Shown here one piece after another: positions 8,080 to 17,383 of a stretch of 64,000 nucleotides of DNA (the stretch's first letter is position 1; each line of letters begins with the position of its first letter). The stretch spans positions 1 through 64,000 of the forward strand of contig PHDN01000023.1 of assembly GCA_002840975.1 (NCBI GenBank). Reading direction: 5' to 3'. The position numbers and the translations under genes are program-made. The stretch comes from Bacteroidetes bacterium HGW-Bacteroidetes-16 (GTDB lineage Bacteria; Bacteroidota; Bacteroidia; Bacteroidales; F082). The notes beneath the pieces are model-generated. The model saw only the letters and a program-made list of their open reading frames with translations. It searched no databases and was not told the origin of the DNA.

Positions 8080-9621
8080 ATGCCTATACTTGGAAGCATC
8101 ATAAAGAAAGCTTTTGAATTGCGCAGCAAGCCTGTGGAAAAAAAATTGAGTAAATTAAACCCGGTAATAGCTCAGCAAAAGGAATTGGTCAAGCTTTTGA
8201 GTAAAGCGCAGTTTACTGCTATCGGCGAACATTATAAATTTTCGAAACTACTCAATTCAACAAATATTGAAAGGGACTTTAAAGCTACTGTTGCCGTGCA
8301 CGATTACCAGGCGATGTATAAACGATGGTGGTACAGGGCTTTGAATGGTGAAACCTATGTTACCTGGCCAGGGAAGGTAAAATACTTCGCGTTGAGTTCG
8401 GGCACTTCCGAGGCTTCGAGTAAATATATCCCGGTAACGGATGATATGCTCAAAGGCATCAAACAAGCCACGCTGCGTCAGCTTGTATCGGCCACCAAGT
8501 ATGATTTTCCGCTTGATTTTTATGAAAAAGGCATTTTAATGATCGGTGGCAGCACTCATCTACAATACAATGGCACCTATTACGAAGGCGATCTTTCAGG
8601 TATTACGGCCGGAAATATTCCATTTTGGTTTCAGCACTTTTATAAACCGGGACGACGCATTTCGAAAACCAGCGATTGGGCCACCAAGCTCAATGAAATG
8701 GTAAAAAAGGCACCTACCTGGGATATTGGTATTTTGGTTGGTGTTCCTGCATGGGTGCAGATCCTGATGGAACGCATCATTGAGGAATACAATCTCAAAA
8801 CCATCCACGATATCTGGCCCAATCTGAAAGTGTATGTTCATAGCGGGGTTTCCTTTAAACCCTATGTTAAAAGTTTTGAAAAATTGGTAGCCAAACCACT
8901 GATGTACAACGAATCGTATTTATCGAGTGAAGGCTATGTGGCTTATCAGAACAGGGCGGATGGAGAAGGCATGGAGATGATTTTAAACAATGGGATTTAC
9001 TATGAGTTTGTTCCATTTACATCTGAAAATTTTGACGATGAAGGCAATTTAAGGGAAAGCCCACAGGCCCTTTCCATAGGTGATGTAGAATTGGGAAAAG
9101 AATACGCTTTGCTGATGACCACCAACGCGGGAGCATGGCGTTACTTGCTGGGCGACACCATCAAGTTTGTCGACAAAAAACATTCGGAAATTGTCATCAC
9201 CGGTCGCACCAAACACTTTATCAGCATTTGCGGTGAGCATTTATCGCAGGAAAACATGAACCGTGCTATTGAATTGATGCAAGAGGATTTAGATATCGAA
9301 GTAAAAGAATTTACGGTTGCCGGGGTTCGTCATGGTTCGCTTTTCGCGCATCGATGGTATATTGGCACAAACGATCCACTCGATCCGGATTTGGCACGTC
9401 AAAAAATAGACGACCATTTAAAAAACCTGAATGATGATTACCGTGTTGAGCGCATGGAAGCAATTAAGGATATTTTTGTAAAAGTATTGCCTACCCAGGT
9501 TTTTTACGATTACATGAAAGAAAAAGGAAAAGAAGGCAGTGCAAATAAGTTTCCAAGGGTATTAAAAAATTCGCGGTTCGATGAGTGGGATCGTTACCTG
9601 AAACAGCGCGGTTTGGTATAA
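8080..9621 (+). CDS. GH3 (auxin-responsive promoter) family adenylating enzyme
   Basis: This 513-residue protein belongs to the GH3 family, acyl-adenylate/acyl-acid amido synthetases related to the ANL superfamily. The family phosphate-binding motif is visible as LSSGTSEASSKYIPV, and the C-terminal part has GRTKHFISICGEHLSQENMN, the GH3 hinge region. In plants these enzymes conjugate amino acids to hormones; the bacterial substrate is unknown. The start is set at the ATG of MPILGSIIKKAFELRSKP because homologues begin this way and a -7 box lies 21 nt upstream; an earlier ATG at 8017 would add 21 poorly conserved residues. A LysE-family exporter follows after 18 nt, suggesting cotranscription. 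Confidence 0.88.
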   Translation: MPILGSIIKKAFELRSKPVEKKLSKLNPVIAQQKELVKLLSKAQFTAIGEHYKFSKLLNSTNIERDFKATVAVHDYQAMYKRWWYRALNGETYVTWPGKVKYFALSSGTSEASSKYIPVTDDMLKGIKQATLRQLVSATKYDFPLDFYEKGILMIGGSTHLQYNGTYYEGDLSGITAGNIPFWFQHFYKPGRRISKTSDWATKLNEMVKKAPTWDIGILVGVPAWVQILMERIIEEYNLKTIHDIWPNLKVYVHSGVSFKPYVKSFEKLVAKPLMYNESYLSSEGYVAYQNRADGEGMEMILNNGIYYEFVPFTSENFDDEGNLRESPQALSIGDVELGKEYALLMTTNAGAWRYLLGDTIKFVDKKHSEIVITGRTKHFISICGEHLSQENMNRAIELMQEDLDIEVKEFTVAGVRHGSLFAHRWYIGTNDPLDPDLARQKIDDHLKNLNDDYRVERMEAIKDIFVKVLPTQVFYDYMKEKGKEGSANKFPRVLKNSRFDEWDRYLKQRGLV

Positions 9622-9639
9622 ATTGTAAAAAACACATTG

Positions 9640-10272
9640 ATGTCTGTATTTCTTGAAGGTACTATCCTGGGGTTTTCATTGGCTTTGTTTTTTGGTTTCG
9701 GACCGGCTTTTTTTGCCCTGATACAAACGGGTATCAATCGTGGGTTTTGGCCGGGAGTATTGCTCGCATCCGGAATTTTCATTAACGACATTGTCATTGT
9801 CCTTGTTTCACTTTTTGGCGCAACCAGTATTTTTGATGAAAATGCAAAGTACCAGACAATGGGTATAGCGGGAGGCGCTTTGTTGATTATTTTCGGCTTC
9901 TTTACCTACAAACGTAAAACACAACTTGAGGTACCGGAGGACCAAAATATGGATGCCAACTCGCCTCACCCATTGGTATATTTTGGAAAAGGATTTCTTT
10001 TAAATACGGCCAATCCTTTTATCTGGCTATTTTGGATCAGCATCGTGATGGGTATCACTTCCCGATACGGGGGACAAAAAATCGATTTGTTCCTGTTTTT
10101 TGCCGGAACACTTTCAGTGGTGTATATAACAGATATTATAAAAACCTTTGCCGTTTCACGCTTCAAGAAATTTGCAACCCATAAGTTCCTGATTTTAATT
10201 AATAAACTTGCAGGTATCGCCCTGGCTGGATTTGGTATATTTTTAATAATCAGATCAATATTCCAATTCTAA
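9640..10272 (+). CDS. LysE/RhtB-family amino-acid exporter
   Basis: This 210-residue inner-membrane protein has about six hydrophobic segments and the LysE-type N-terminus with GFSLALFFGFGPAFFALIQT (residues about 10-29). Family members export basic or neutral amino acids and derivatives. It starts 18 nt after the GH3 gene, so the pair may act together, for example exporting an amino-acid conjugate; that link is inference. The ATG at 9640 is used rather than the TTG one codon earlier. A short hydrophilic loop lies at about residues 90-112. Confidence 0.85.
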   Translation: MSVFLEGTILGFSLALFFGFGPAFFALIQTGINRGFWPGVLLASGIFINDIVIVLVSLFGATSIFDENAKYQTMGIAGGALLIIFGFFTYKRKTQLEVPEDQNMDANSPHPLVYFGKGFLLNTANPFIWLFWISIVMGITSRYGGQKIDLFLFFAGTLSVVYITDIIKTFAVSRFKKFATHKFLILINKLAGIALAGFGIFLIIRSIFQF

Positions 10273-10510
10273 AGATAGAATAAGTCCCCTTTTCAATCTT
10301 ATTTACACTTGATTTTGGCTCTCAAAATAACCAATTTCAACACCCCCAGACCTTCAGATTCTATTGTTATTTTTTCACACAAATCATAAAATCTTATACA
10401 ATTTATGTGAAATATCATAACAGTTTTGCCTGATCACGGCTGTATCATTGCATCGTCAAAGATAGCGAACGAAACGGCTATCAAGTATAATATTCACTAA
10501 ATATAATAAG

Positions 10511-11680
10511 ATGAAAAGAGTAATGATTAAAAACCGGATGCTGATCGCATTTACAATCCTCGTACTTGGATTTACCTCATGCGATAAAAAAGAAGATGCT
10601 GTCGCCACACTGAACGACACCCTAAACCTTAAAACCAACGAAGCAAGTCAGACTGATCTGGATGGCTTGATTTATATGCGAGAAGAAGAAAAACTGGCGA
10701 GAGATGTATATGTTTATCTGAACGAACTGTATCAAATTCCGGTTTTTGAGAATATCGCCAAAAGCGAAGATTTCCACACAAACCAGGTACTTGCCTTAAT
10801 TAACTTTTACGGTTTAACCGATCCTGCACTTCCGGAATTGGGTAAATTCAGCAATGTGGACCTGCAGGCGTTGTACGACGATTTGATTGTGAAAGGCCAG
10901 GATTCGCTGATTGCCGGACTGATCGTTGGTGCCACCATCGAGGAAGTTGACATTCTCGATCTGGAAGCATACCTCAGCCAGACGACTTCTGATACCATCA
11001 AAACACTGTATACAAACCTGTTGCGCGCTTCAGGCTACCACCTCAAAGCTTTTAATGCCCAACTGGCTTTCAGGGGAATAACCTATGTTCCTCAGTTTTT
11101 AACTCGGGAACAATTTGATGCCATCATCAATTCTAACATTCCTGCCGGTGGAGGCATCTGCCTGGACTCTCTGGTTTATGCCATCACAGATAATGAGGAA
11201 GCGGCCTTGCTTTTTATGCGAGAAGAAGAAAAACTGGCCCACGATGTATACGTTAATCTGTTCAATCAGTGGAATGTACCTGTTTTTAACTTTATCTCCA
11301 GAAGTGAAAACATTCATACCACACAGGTGCTGTCGCTCATCAACTTCTTTAATCTGGAAGATCCGGCGTCGGTTAATCCGGGAGAATTTAACAACCCCGA
11401 TCTCCAGATATTATACGATCAACTCCTGGTTCAGGGCAGCGAATCCTTGATTTCAGCATTGACAGTTGGCGCCACCATCGAAGAAGTGGATATTGTTGAT
11501 TTGACGGACCGCATGGCCCAGTCCACCAACAACTCCATTCTCGCGGTATTTGGTAATTTAACCAAAGGATCCAAAGCACATCTCAGGGCATTTGTGGCAC
11601 AATTGCAGTTTCAGGGAGTAACTTATGTACCACAATTCCTAACCCAGGAAGAGTTTGATGCCATTATCAATGGTGACTAA
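10511..11680 (+). CDS. Lipoprotein with two tandem DUF2202 (ferritin-like) domains
   Basis: This 389-residue lipoprotein has a signal peptide ending in a lipobox (FTSC, about residue 24). Two DUF2202 domains follow at about 50-205 and 230-386. Each opens with MREEEKLA.DVYV.L and continues with SE..HT.QVL.LINF, supplying Glu/His residues suited to a ferritin-like four-helix fold. The copies are exactly 540 nt apart at their conserved start and share 24 identical nucleotides there, showing a fairly recent internal duplication. Function of the domain is unproven; metal binding is plausible. A strong terminator follows, so the gene appears monocistronic. Confidence 0.88.
   Translation: MKRVMIKNRMLIAFTILVLGFTSCDKKEDAVATLNDTLNLKTNEASQTDLDGLIYMREEEKLARDVYVYLNELYQIPVFENIAKSEDFHTNQVLALINFYGLTDPALPELGKFSNVDLQALYDDLIVKGQDSLIAGLIVGATIEEVDILDLEAYLSQTTSDTIKTLYTNLLRASGYHLKAFNAQLAFRGITYVPQFLTREQFDAIINSNIPAGGGICLDSLVYAITDNEEAALLFMREEEKLAHDVYVNLFNQWNVPVFNFISRSENIHTTQVLSLINFFNLEDPASVNPGEFNNPDLQILYDQLLVQGSESLISALTVGATIEEVDIVDLTDRMAQSTNNSILAVFGNLTKGSKAHLRAFVAQLQFQGVTYVPQFLTQEEFDAIINGD
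10675..11238 (+). repeat. Internal gene duplication (540-bp period) in the DUF2202 gene
   Basis: A 24-nt stretch starting TATGCGAGAAGAAG is identical at 10675-10698 and 11215-11238, in frame and 180 codons apart. It marks the conserved opening helix of each DUF2202 domain; the remaining sequence of the two halves has diverged. Confidence 0.7.
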
Positions 11681-11732
11681 ACCACTTATAACAGGATAAT
11701 TTTAGTAGTCTGAATAATTTTGCAGTTAGCTC

Positions 11733-11772
11733 AACCGCCGTTCTGAATCCGGAATGGCGGTTATTTTTTTTG
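11733..11772 (+). terminator. Rho-independent terminator of the DUF2202 gene
   Basis: AACCGCCGTTC and GAATGGCGGTT form an 11-bp stem with one G-T pair and an 8-nt loop. A run of T residues (ATTTTTTTTT) follows immediately. This is a strong intrinsic terminator 52 nt after the stop codon. Confidence 0.85.
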
Positions 11773-11931
11773 GAGAGTTGTACCTAATCAATTAAATTCA
11801 AGTCACTAACGTGATCAAGCCCACTTTCCAGGAATACTCTGGTTGTTAAAAACAGAGTTAAAATTGAATATCGAACAGCCTTAGTCATTCAAAAAGAACA
11901 AGAAGAATAATAAACTCATTACTTTCACACC

Positions 11932-11962
11932 AAAAAAAAGCCACCACCCTTTCGGGCAGTGG
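11932..11962 (-). terminator. Rho-independent terminator of the S46 peptidase gene
   Basis: On the minus strand CCACTGCCC, loop GAAA and GGGTGGTGG form a 9-bp stem with two wobble pairs. C followed by eight T residues comes next. It sits about 25 nt after the stop codon. Confidence 0.85.
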
Positions 11963-11986
11963 CCGGCAAATAATTGAAACATTTAT

Positions 11987-14248
11987 TTACTGCACAAGAA
12001 CAGCAGCTTCAGTAGCGATGCTTTCGGTACGGATAGGCTGCGGAGCTGATTTGCGAATATCCAATTCATCAATTAATCTTGTATCACCGGCAAATTTATC
12101 GATGATAAACAGCACATAATGAACATCCACACAAATGGTGCGCTGAACCTGATTATTGAATGCGATATCGCCACTCATGGCTTCCCAGTTTCCATCGAAA
12201 GCAAGTCCAATCAACTCACCTTTACCGTTCATAACGGGCGAGCCTGAATTACCACCTGTGATATCGTTGTTGGTTAAGAAACAAACAACCAAACGGCCAT
12301 CTTGTCCATAAGGGCCGTAATCTTGTTTATTATACAATTCCTTCAATTTTGGGTCTACGATAAATTCATCGTTGGTCGGATCTTCTTTTTCCATTACACC
12401 ATCCAGATAGGTAACAAAGTCGTAATGTACTGCATCGGCAGGATAATAATCTATTACTTTTCCATAGCTAAAACGCAGGGTTGAGTTTGCATTTGGATAG
12501 AACTTTTTGTTAGGATACATTTCACGCATGGCTTGTGCAAGAAGTTTTTCCGCTTTTCCAACATCCTCTCCTTCTTTGCGGTACTCTTTACCGGCAGCCA
12601 TCAGTTTGGCCATATATTCTGCCGCCACTTTCATGGCCGGGTCTTTTTTCAACTCCTTTGCACTGGCTTTGTTAAGAAAAGCCATCGCCTTTGCTTCATT
12701 GGACAGGAACGACTTTTCGTAGATATAATTGGCTACTTCGCCGTAATTTCCTTTGTACTTATCAACCAGCTTCTTCAGGTATTCCGGTTGCATATCTGGT
12801 GAAAGGTTGATAAAATAAAGTTCGGTCATCTTCGCAAAAACATCTTTATCAGTGGCTTCGTCATAATTTTTATAGGTTTCAGCCAATCCTTCTTTCAATG
12901 AAGCTATTTCCGCATCAACCTGTTCTTGTTTTTTGGCCCTTTTATCTTTGTCTTTTTCTTCTTTTACCTTGTCCATTAAACCTTCCAGACCTGAAAATCC
13001 CTGAGCGATGCTGATAAGCTCAGCCCCACCAACTCCGGTTGTACTGGCAATAATCAATGGTTTTATTCCTGAGGATTTCTTTTTGTAGTCGGCATCAATC
13101 ACATTCAGCACATCGCCATACTTTTCAACGCGTCCGGCATCTTTGCCAACCCAAGCCAAAAATGCGTCTTCCTGTGCCTTCTTTTCACCAAACACATCCA
13201 GTTTCTTAATGCCTAGTTTTTGGCCGATAAAATATTTCCAGGTATTGGCAATCATGGCATAATTGGAAGCATATTGTATTTTCACCTCTTGGTTGGCATC
13301 CATGTGTTCTTTCCAAACGGCCAATTTCTCACCAAACACCTCAATTAAAGAAGGATAATAATATTCCATATTAAACTCAACTCCTGAAGATGTCAGATAG
13401 CGGTCGGTTGATCCGGGATAACCCCAAATCATGCTAAATTCGTTTTCCCTTACGGGATCGAGCGAAATGGGCAAAGAATGTTTTGGAATCAAGGGCACGT
13501 TGTCTTCTGAATAATCAGCCGGAGATCCATCGGGTGCAGTATACACTCGGAAGATTGAGAAGTCGCCGGTATGACGGGGCCACATCCAGTTATCGGTGTC
13601 GCCACCAAATTTTCCAATGGATGAAGGAGGAGCTCCTACCAAACGGACATCCTGATACACAGTATATACAAACATGTAATACTCGTTTCCACTAAAAAAG
13701 CTCTTTACCACCACATTGTATTTATCATCTTCGGAGGCTTGTTTCTTCAAACGGCTGGTAATTTCACGAATGGCAGCTGTGCGTTCCGACGCCGACAAAG
13801 TGTCGCTTAAAAACGGAACAATGCTATCCGTAACATCGGCCATGCGGTATAAAATCGAAGCCGACAATCCTTCGTTGGGAAGTTCTTCGTCCATACTCAT
13901 GGCCCAAAAACCATCGGCCAGATAATCGTGCTCAAGTGAACTGTGTTTTTGGATGACATCGTAACCACAATGGTGGTTGGTAAACATCAAACCCTGTTGG
14001 CTAACCAGTTCACCAGTACAAAAGTACCCCTGTGGTGTGGCGCCTTCCGAGAGGCCAATAATGGCATCTTTTAAACTGCTTTGATTTACACTGTAAATTT
14101 CTTCGGGAGTCAGTTGAAGTCCCATTTTCTGCATATCAACATAATTTAGCCGCTCAATAAACATGGGCAGCCACATGCCTTCATCGGCTTTTACTTTAAC
14201 CCCGGCAAATACAACCAGGGTCATTAACATAATAATACCTTTTTTCAT
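11987..14248 (-). CDS. S46-family dipeptidyl-peptidase, DPP7-like
   Basis: This 753-residue periplasmic serine exopeptidase releases dipeptides from oligopeptide N-termini. A signal peptide covers about residues 1-21. The predicted catalytic triad is His93 (NHHCGYD), Asp229 (RHTGDFS) and Ser668 (GGNSGSP). The residue that sets S1 specificity, 18 positions after the catalytic Ser, is Gly686 in FDGNWEA. DPP7 has Gly here and cleaves after hydrophobic residues; DPP11 has Arg and cleaves after Asp/Glu. This copy is therefore predicted to be DPP7-like. It is about 40 residues longer than the Porphyromonas enzyme, partly from a Lys-rich helical segment near 425-450. A second dipeptidyl-peptidase candidate (M49) lies just upstream in the same direction. 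Confidence 0.93.
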   Translation of the reverse strand: MKKGIIMLMTLVVFAGVKVKADEGMWLPMFIERLNYVDMQKMGLQLTPEEIYSVNQSSLKDAIIGLSEGATPQGYFCTGELVSQQGLMFTNHHCGYDVIQKHSSLEHDYLADGFWAMSMDEELPNEGLSASILYRMADVTDSIVPFLSDTLSASERTAAIREITSRLKKQASEDDKYNVVVKSFFSGNEYYMFVYTVYQDVRLVGAPPSSIGKFGGDTDNWMWPRHTGDFSIFRVYTAPDGSPADYSEDNVPLIPKHSLPISLDPVRENEFSMIWGYPGSTDRYLTSSGVEFNMEYYYPSLIEVFGEKLAVWKEHMDANQEVKIQYASNYAMIANTWKYFIGQKLGIKKLDVFGEKKAQEDAFLAWVGKDAGRVEKYGDVLNVIDADYKKKSSGIKPLIIASTTGVGGAELISIAQGFSGLEGLMDKVKEEKDKDKRAKKQEQVDAEIASLKEGLAETYKNYDEATDKDVFAKMTELYFINLSPDMQPEYLKKLVDKYKGNYGEVANYIYEKSFLSNEAKAMAFLNKASAKELKKDPAMKVAAEYMAKLMAAGKEYRKEGEDVGKAEKLLAQAMREMYPNKKFYPNANSTLRFSYGKVIDYYPADAVHYDFVTYLDGVMEKEDPTNDEFIVDPKLKELYNKQDYGPYGQDGRLVVCFLTNNDITGGNSGSPVMNGKGELIGLAFDGNWEAMSGDIAFNNQVQRTICVDVHYVLFIIDKFAGDTRLIDELDIRKSAPQPIRTESIATEAAVLVQ

Positions 14249-14402
14249 TAGTTGTGGTTTATTGGATAAGACATTGAGTTATCAGAAATTATACCAACAA
14301 TTATAAATAATTGAGGGTCTTATTATTGAAAAAATGAGTAATTGTTGCAAATACGAACACTGTCCGTAAACGCCCACAATTCCCCAGCAATCGGACAGTA
14401 AA

Positions 14403-16049
14403 CTAAAGACCGAGTACCTGTGGTCCTTGTTCGAAATAGATATCCACAGGAATACCCATTGCATTTACCCGGTCGAGATCCTGTTGTAGCTGGTCAGGAA
14501 TATTTCCCTGAGCTTCTATCCATTGAGAGGCACCTTCATAATTGCCATCTCCCTGGAGGGTGAGAATTTTATCAATCAGTTCAACGGAAGCCGTTTTCAT
14601 GGCCTCAAAATTTACTTCATAGGTTCCATCCTCATGACGTGTAAACGCGCCTTTTTCAAGAAAATAATTAAACCTCAACATGTTGGCCATTCCATGGGCA
14701 CTGCTTGCGCCAAATCTGACCGACCTGAAAATGCCCGCCATAAAAGTAACATAGTTGTCCATGAGATCAGTATCCTTAAACTCACCCATTTCGTTCAGTT
14801 TGGTAACCAGATACAAACCCAGCATGTCGGCTTTGCCTTCTTCAATGGATGAATACCTTTCTTTTAAAGCTTTACGAACAGGTCCATTGCCATTGATGGT
14901 GTTTTTAATTCCCAGTCCATGGGCCACTTCATGAAACATGGTATTGGAGAAAAAAGCGTTGAAGGTGATATTTTTGCGTTGCGACGGGGTAATGAGTTCG
15001 CTGGCGATGGGCACCAGGATTTGGTCGAATTTGGCCTGCATGGCATTCTTAAGCTGCAACTTGCGGGTACCTTTTTCAAGCTGAACGCGTTCGTCGTTGG
15101 GCAGGTTGATGGCGATGGTTTTTCCAGCCATGTTGCAATCACCAGCGTAATACACTACATCATAAGCGTTTAACTGTGCATCCATGCCTGGAACTTCGGC
15201 CTTATATTCAGGAGCTACCGGAATTCCTTTTTGAAGGTCAGGAAGGAAGGTAGCAAAACGGGCCAGGCGGTCGCTCCACTCAATGTCCTTGATTAAAATA
15301 AAAGATTCGTGAGCCGCTTTGTAGCCAAAAAGCTGATCGGTATAGTTTTCGATGGGTCCTATCACCAAATCAACCTTGTTATCTTTCATATCCAGCCAGG
15401 CAATATCGCTGGCATAATAATCGTCGGTAAGCAACGCGGTTGCACGCAAGTTTAAATAGTTGGCAAAGCCTTTATCTTCGGCCAGTTCCGCTGCCTGTTG
15501 CAACAAAGCAGCCGCCTTTTCAGTCTGCGTTTTAAAACCTTCGTGGTACCATACGCTTTGCAGACCACCTTCCTGGTTGCGAGTAATGAGTGTGTACAAA
15601 CTTGATTTGTCGGGGTCATCAAACTTTTCAAATTCCTCTTTGGTCATGTCGGCAGGATAGAACTGAGCACCGGCAGGTTTGGCGCCATACTCCGGAATAA
15701 AAGGAGCCAGGTTGCTCAACTCATCCCAGGGTCCGAAATTAATGTCGGCATATTGCTTTAAAGCGGGATCGGTAATACCCAACAAAACAGCATTTTTCTC
15801 ACCCACATTTTCCATCCAGAAAATCTGATCCATCTGGTCGGCAGCCTGGAAGAGCAATTTTAACATTTCCTTTTGGTTCTCGCTCAGGTGACTGATGTTG
15901 GCCGTGAGTTTAACCTTTGCATACTTTTTCATTTCGTACGGTTTTTCCGTGGTTTTGCTTTCGCTTTCTTTACCAGTCTGGCAGCAACTTACCGACACGA
16001 TGGCAACCGCAATAAAAGCAATTGAAAGCAATTGTGTTTTTAACTTCAT
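14403..16049 (-). CDS. M49-family (dipeptidyl-peptidase III-like) zinc lipoprotein
   Basis: This 548-residue zinc peptidase belongs to family M49. The signal peptide ends in a lipobox (SVSC, Cys22), so it should be anchored in the envelope. The zinc site reads HEVAH at 373-377 with the third ligand in EEGKAD (Glu404). Most M49 enzymes carry a six-residue HEXXGH motif; this one has the pentapeptide HEXXH form known from a few bacterial members. It is also shorter than human DPP III (about 730). The gene lies 154 nt upstream of the S46 peptidase on the same strand, consistent with peptide catabolism. Substrate preference cannot be read from sequence. Confidence 0.85.
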   Translation of the reverse strand: MKLKTQLLSIAFIAVAIVSVSCCQTGKESESKTTEKPYEMKKYAKVKLTANISHLSENQKEMLKLLFQAADQMDQIFWMENVGEKNAVLLGITDPALKQYADINFGPWDELSNLAPFIPEYGAKPAGAQFYPADMTKEEFEKFDDPDKSSLYTLITRNQEGGLQSVWYHEGFKTQTEKAAALLQQAAELAEDKGFANYLNLRATALLTDDYYASDIAWLDMKDNKVDLVIGPIENYTDQLFGYKAAHESFILIKDIEWSDRLARFATFLPDLQKGIPVAPEYKAEVPGMDAQLNAYDVVYYAGDCNMAGKTIAINLPNDERVQLEKGTRKLQLKNAMQAKFDQILVPIASELITPSQRKNITFNAFFSNTMFHEVAHGLGIKNTINGNGPVRKALKERYSSIEEGKADMLGLYLVTKLNEMGEFKDTDLMDNYVTFMAGIFRSVRFGASSAHGMANMLRFNYFLEKGAFTRHEDGTYEVNFEAMKTASVELIDKILTLQGDGNYEGASQWIEAQGNIPDQLQQDLDRVNAMGIPVDIYFEQGPQVLGL

Positions 16050-16104
16050 GTGATTTGGTTTTTATATCAGGCAGCGAAGTTAAGAAAAATGGGGATTTGG
16101 AATA

Positions 16105-17163
16105 CTAGGTTTCCAGGATTGATTTTTGTGTTTCAGCTGATTGCAGTCCTTTACCAGCTTTGGTAGAAAGCAGTCCACAGGCTGCATCAATATCCTGACC
16201 ACGGCTGGCGCGAATGGTGGTAAAAATTCCTTTGGCAACAAGGGTCTCTTTAAAAGCCATCAAACTTTCTTCATTGGTTCCTTGTAGCGGCGTATTTGGG
16301 ATGGGATGAAACCGGATGAGGTTGACATGACATTTTACCCCATTCAATATTCGGGCCAGCTCCTTTACATGTTTGGGGGTATCGTTCAATCCGCTAAAGA
16401 CAATGTATTCGAACGAAACACGCCGTTGCCGGTCGAAACCCTGTGTTTTGAGTTCGGTAATGATATCGGCGATGCTGTATTTGTGACTCACCGGCATCAG
16501 CATCTTACGCTCTGCCTCGAACGGAGTGTGCAGGCTAACGGCCAGATGTGCTTTGCTTGTTGTAATAAAATGGTGCATGGCCGGGATAACGCCAATAGTA
16601 GAAACGGTAATTCGCTTCGGCGCCCAGTTCATCCCCCAGGGTTCGGTGAGGATTTCCAGACTGGCCATCACCGCTTCGAGGTTATCCATGGGCTCGCCCA
16701 TACCCATGTATACGATGTTGGTGAGTTGTTCCCTTTCGGGAAGACTTAACACCTGGTTGATAATTTCACCCGCTGTGAGGTTGGCCTGCAGACCCTGTTT
16801 GCCTGTCATGCAAAACAAGCAGCGCATTTTACAACCCACCTGCGACGATACACACAGCGTATTCCGGTTTTGTTCAGGAATATAAGCCGCTTCTACAGCT
16901 CCCTTCTCCCCGACCATATACAGGTACTTTTTAGTCCCGTCCTCAGATGACTGAACCGTTACCGGAGATTTTCTTCCCACCTCAAAACGCTCATTCAGCA
17001 TTTGTCGGCCCACCTTCGACAAGTTGGTCATCTCATCAATGCTAAGGACTTCCTTTTTATACAACCAGTCAGCAATCTGACGGGCAGTAAATTTAGACAA
17101 CCCCATTTCGTTGGTGATTTCCAGAAGTTGCGACAAGGTTTTACCTAATAGGGGTTCTTTCAT
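16105..17163 (-). CDS. rlmN: 23S rRNA (adenine-2503-C2)/tRNA methyltransferase RlmN
   Basis: This radical-SAM enzyme methylates C2 of A2503 in 23S rRNA and A37 of some tRNAs. It has the CX3CX2C cluster motif in GCKMRCLFCMTGKQG, the GMGEPM motif, and the C-terminal Cys in RGQDIDAACGLLS that forms the protein-RNA intermediate. The N-terminal helical domain includes FTARQIADWLYKK. I chose the ATG at 17163 (MKEPLLGKTLSQL) because homologues start here and a -7 box at 17196-17203 would place transcription start near 17190. Upstream in-frame starts at 17178 (ATG) and 17184 (TTG) are possible. Length is 352 residues, normal for the family. Confidence 0.96.
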   Translation of the reverse strand: MKEPLLGKTLSQLLEITNEMGLSKFTARQIADWLYKKEVLSIDEMTNLSKVGRQMLNERFEVGRKSPVTVQSSEDGTKKYLYMVGEKGAVEAAYIPEQNRNTLCVSSQVGCKMRCLFCMTGKQGLQANLTAGEIINQVLSLPEREQLTNIVYMGMGEPMDNLEAVMASLEILTEPWGMNWAPKRITVSTIGVIPAMHHFITTSKAHLAVSLHTPFEAERKMLMPVSHKYSIADIITELKTQGFDRQRRVSFEYIVFSGLNDTPKHVKELARILNGVKCHVNLIRFHPIPNTPLQGTNEESLMAFKETLVAKGIFTTIRASRGQDIDAACGLLSTKAGKGLQSAETQKSILET

Positions 17164-17195
17164 GAGTGAGGGCAGCATTAACAAGATTCAGGCTG

Positions 17196-17203
17196 CAAAA
17201 GTA
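17196..17203 (-). promoter_or_regulatory. -7 box (TACTTTTG) for rlmN
   Basis: An exact TAnnTTTG match lies on the minus strand, about 32 nt from the chosen ATG. No clear -33 TTTG was found. Confidence 0.5.
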
Positions 17204-17334
17204 ATAAAGTTTGAAAATGTCGTGATTTTTCACCCAAAAAACCTGGCAAAAAGCTTGTTCAGATTTTCAATTTAGACCCCATCTAATCTTTAAAAATTAA
17301 TGCATTAGCAACACAGTATCAGGAAAAAAGGAGG

Positions 17335-17342
17335 TATTTTTG
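17335..17342 (+). promoter_or_regulatory. -7 box (TATTTTTG) for the YitT gene
   Basis: An exact TAnnTTTG match ends 41 nt before the start codon at 17384. A -33 element is not evident. Confidence 0.45.
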
Positions 17343-17383
17343 CGCCCATTTTCATCGCACTCAAATCTGTAAAATAATATATC

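Larger units (their letters stand above)
11681..11986. other. 306-bp convergent intergenic region
   Basis: The region lies between converging genes. It contains a plus-strand terminator at 11733-11772 and a minus-strand terminator at 11932-11962. Nothing else is recognisable in the AT-rich sequence between them. Confidence 0.6.
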
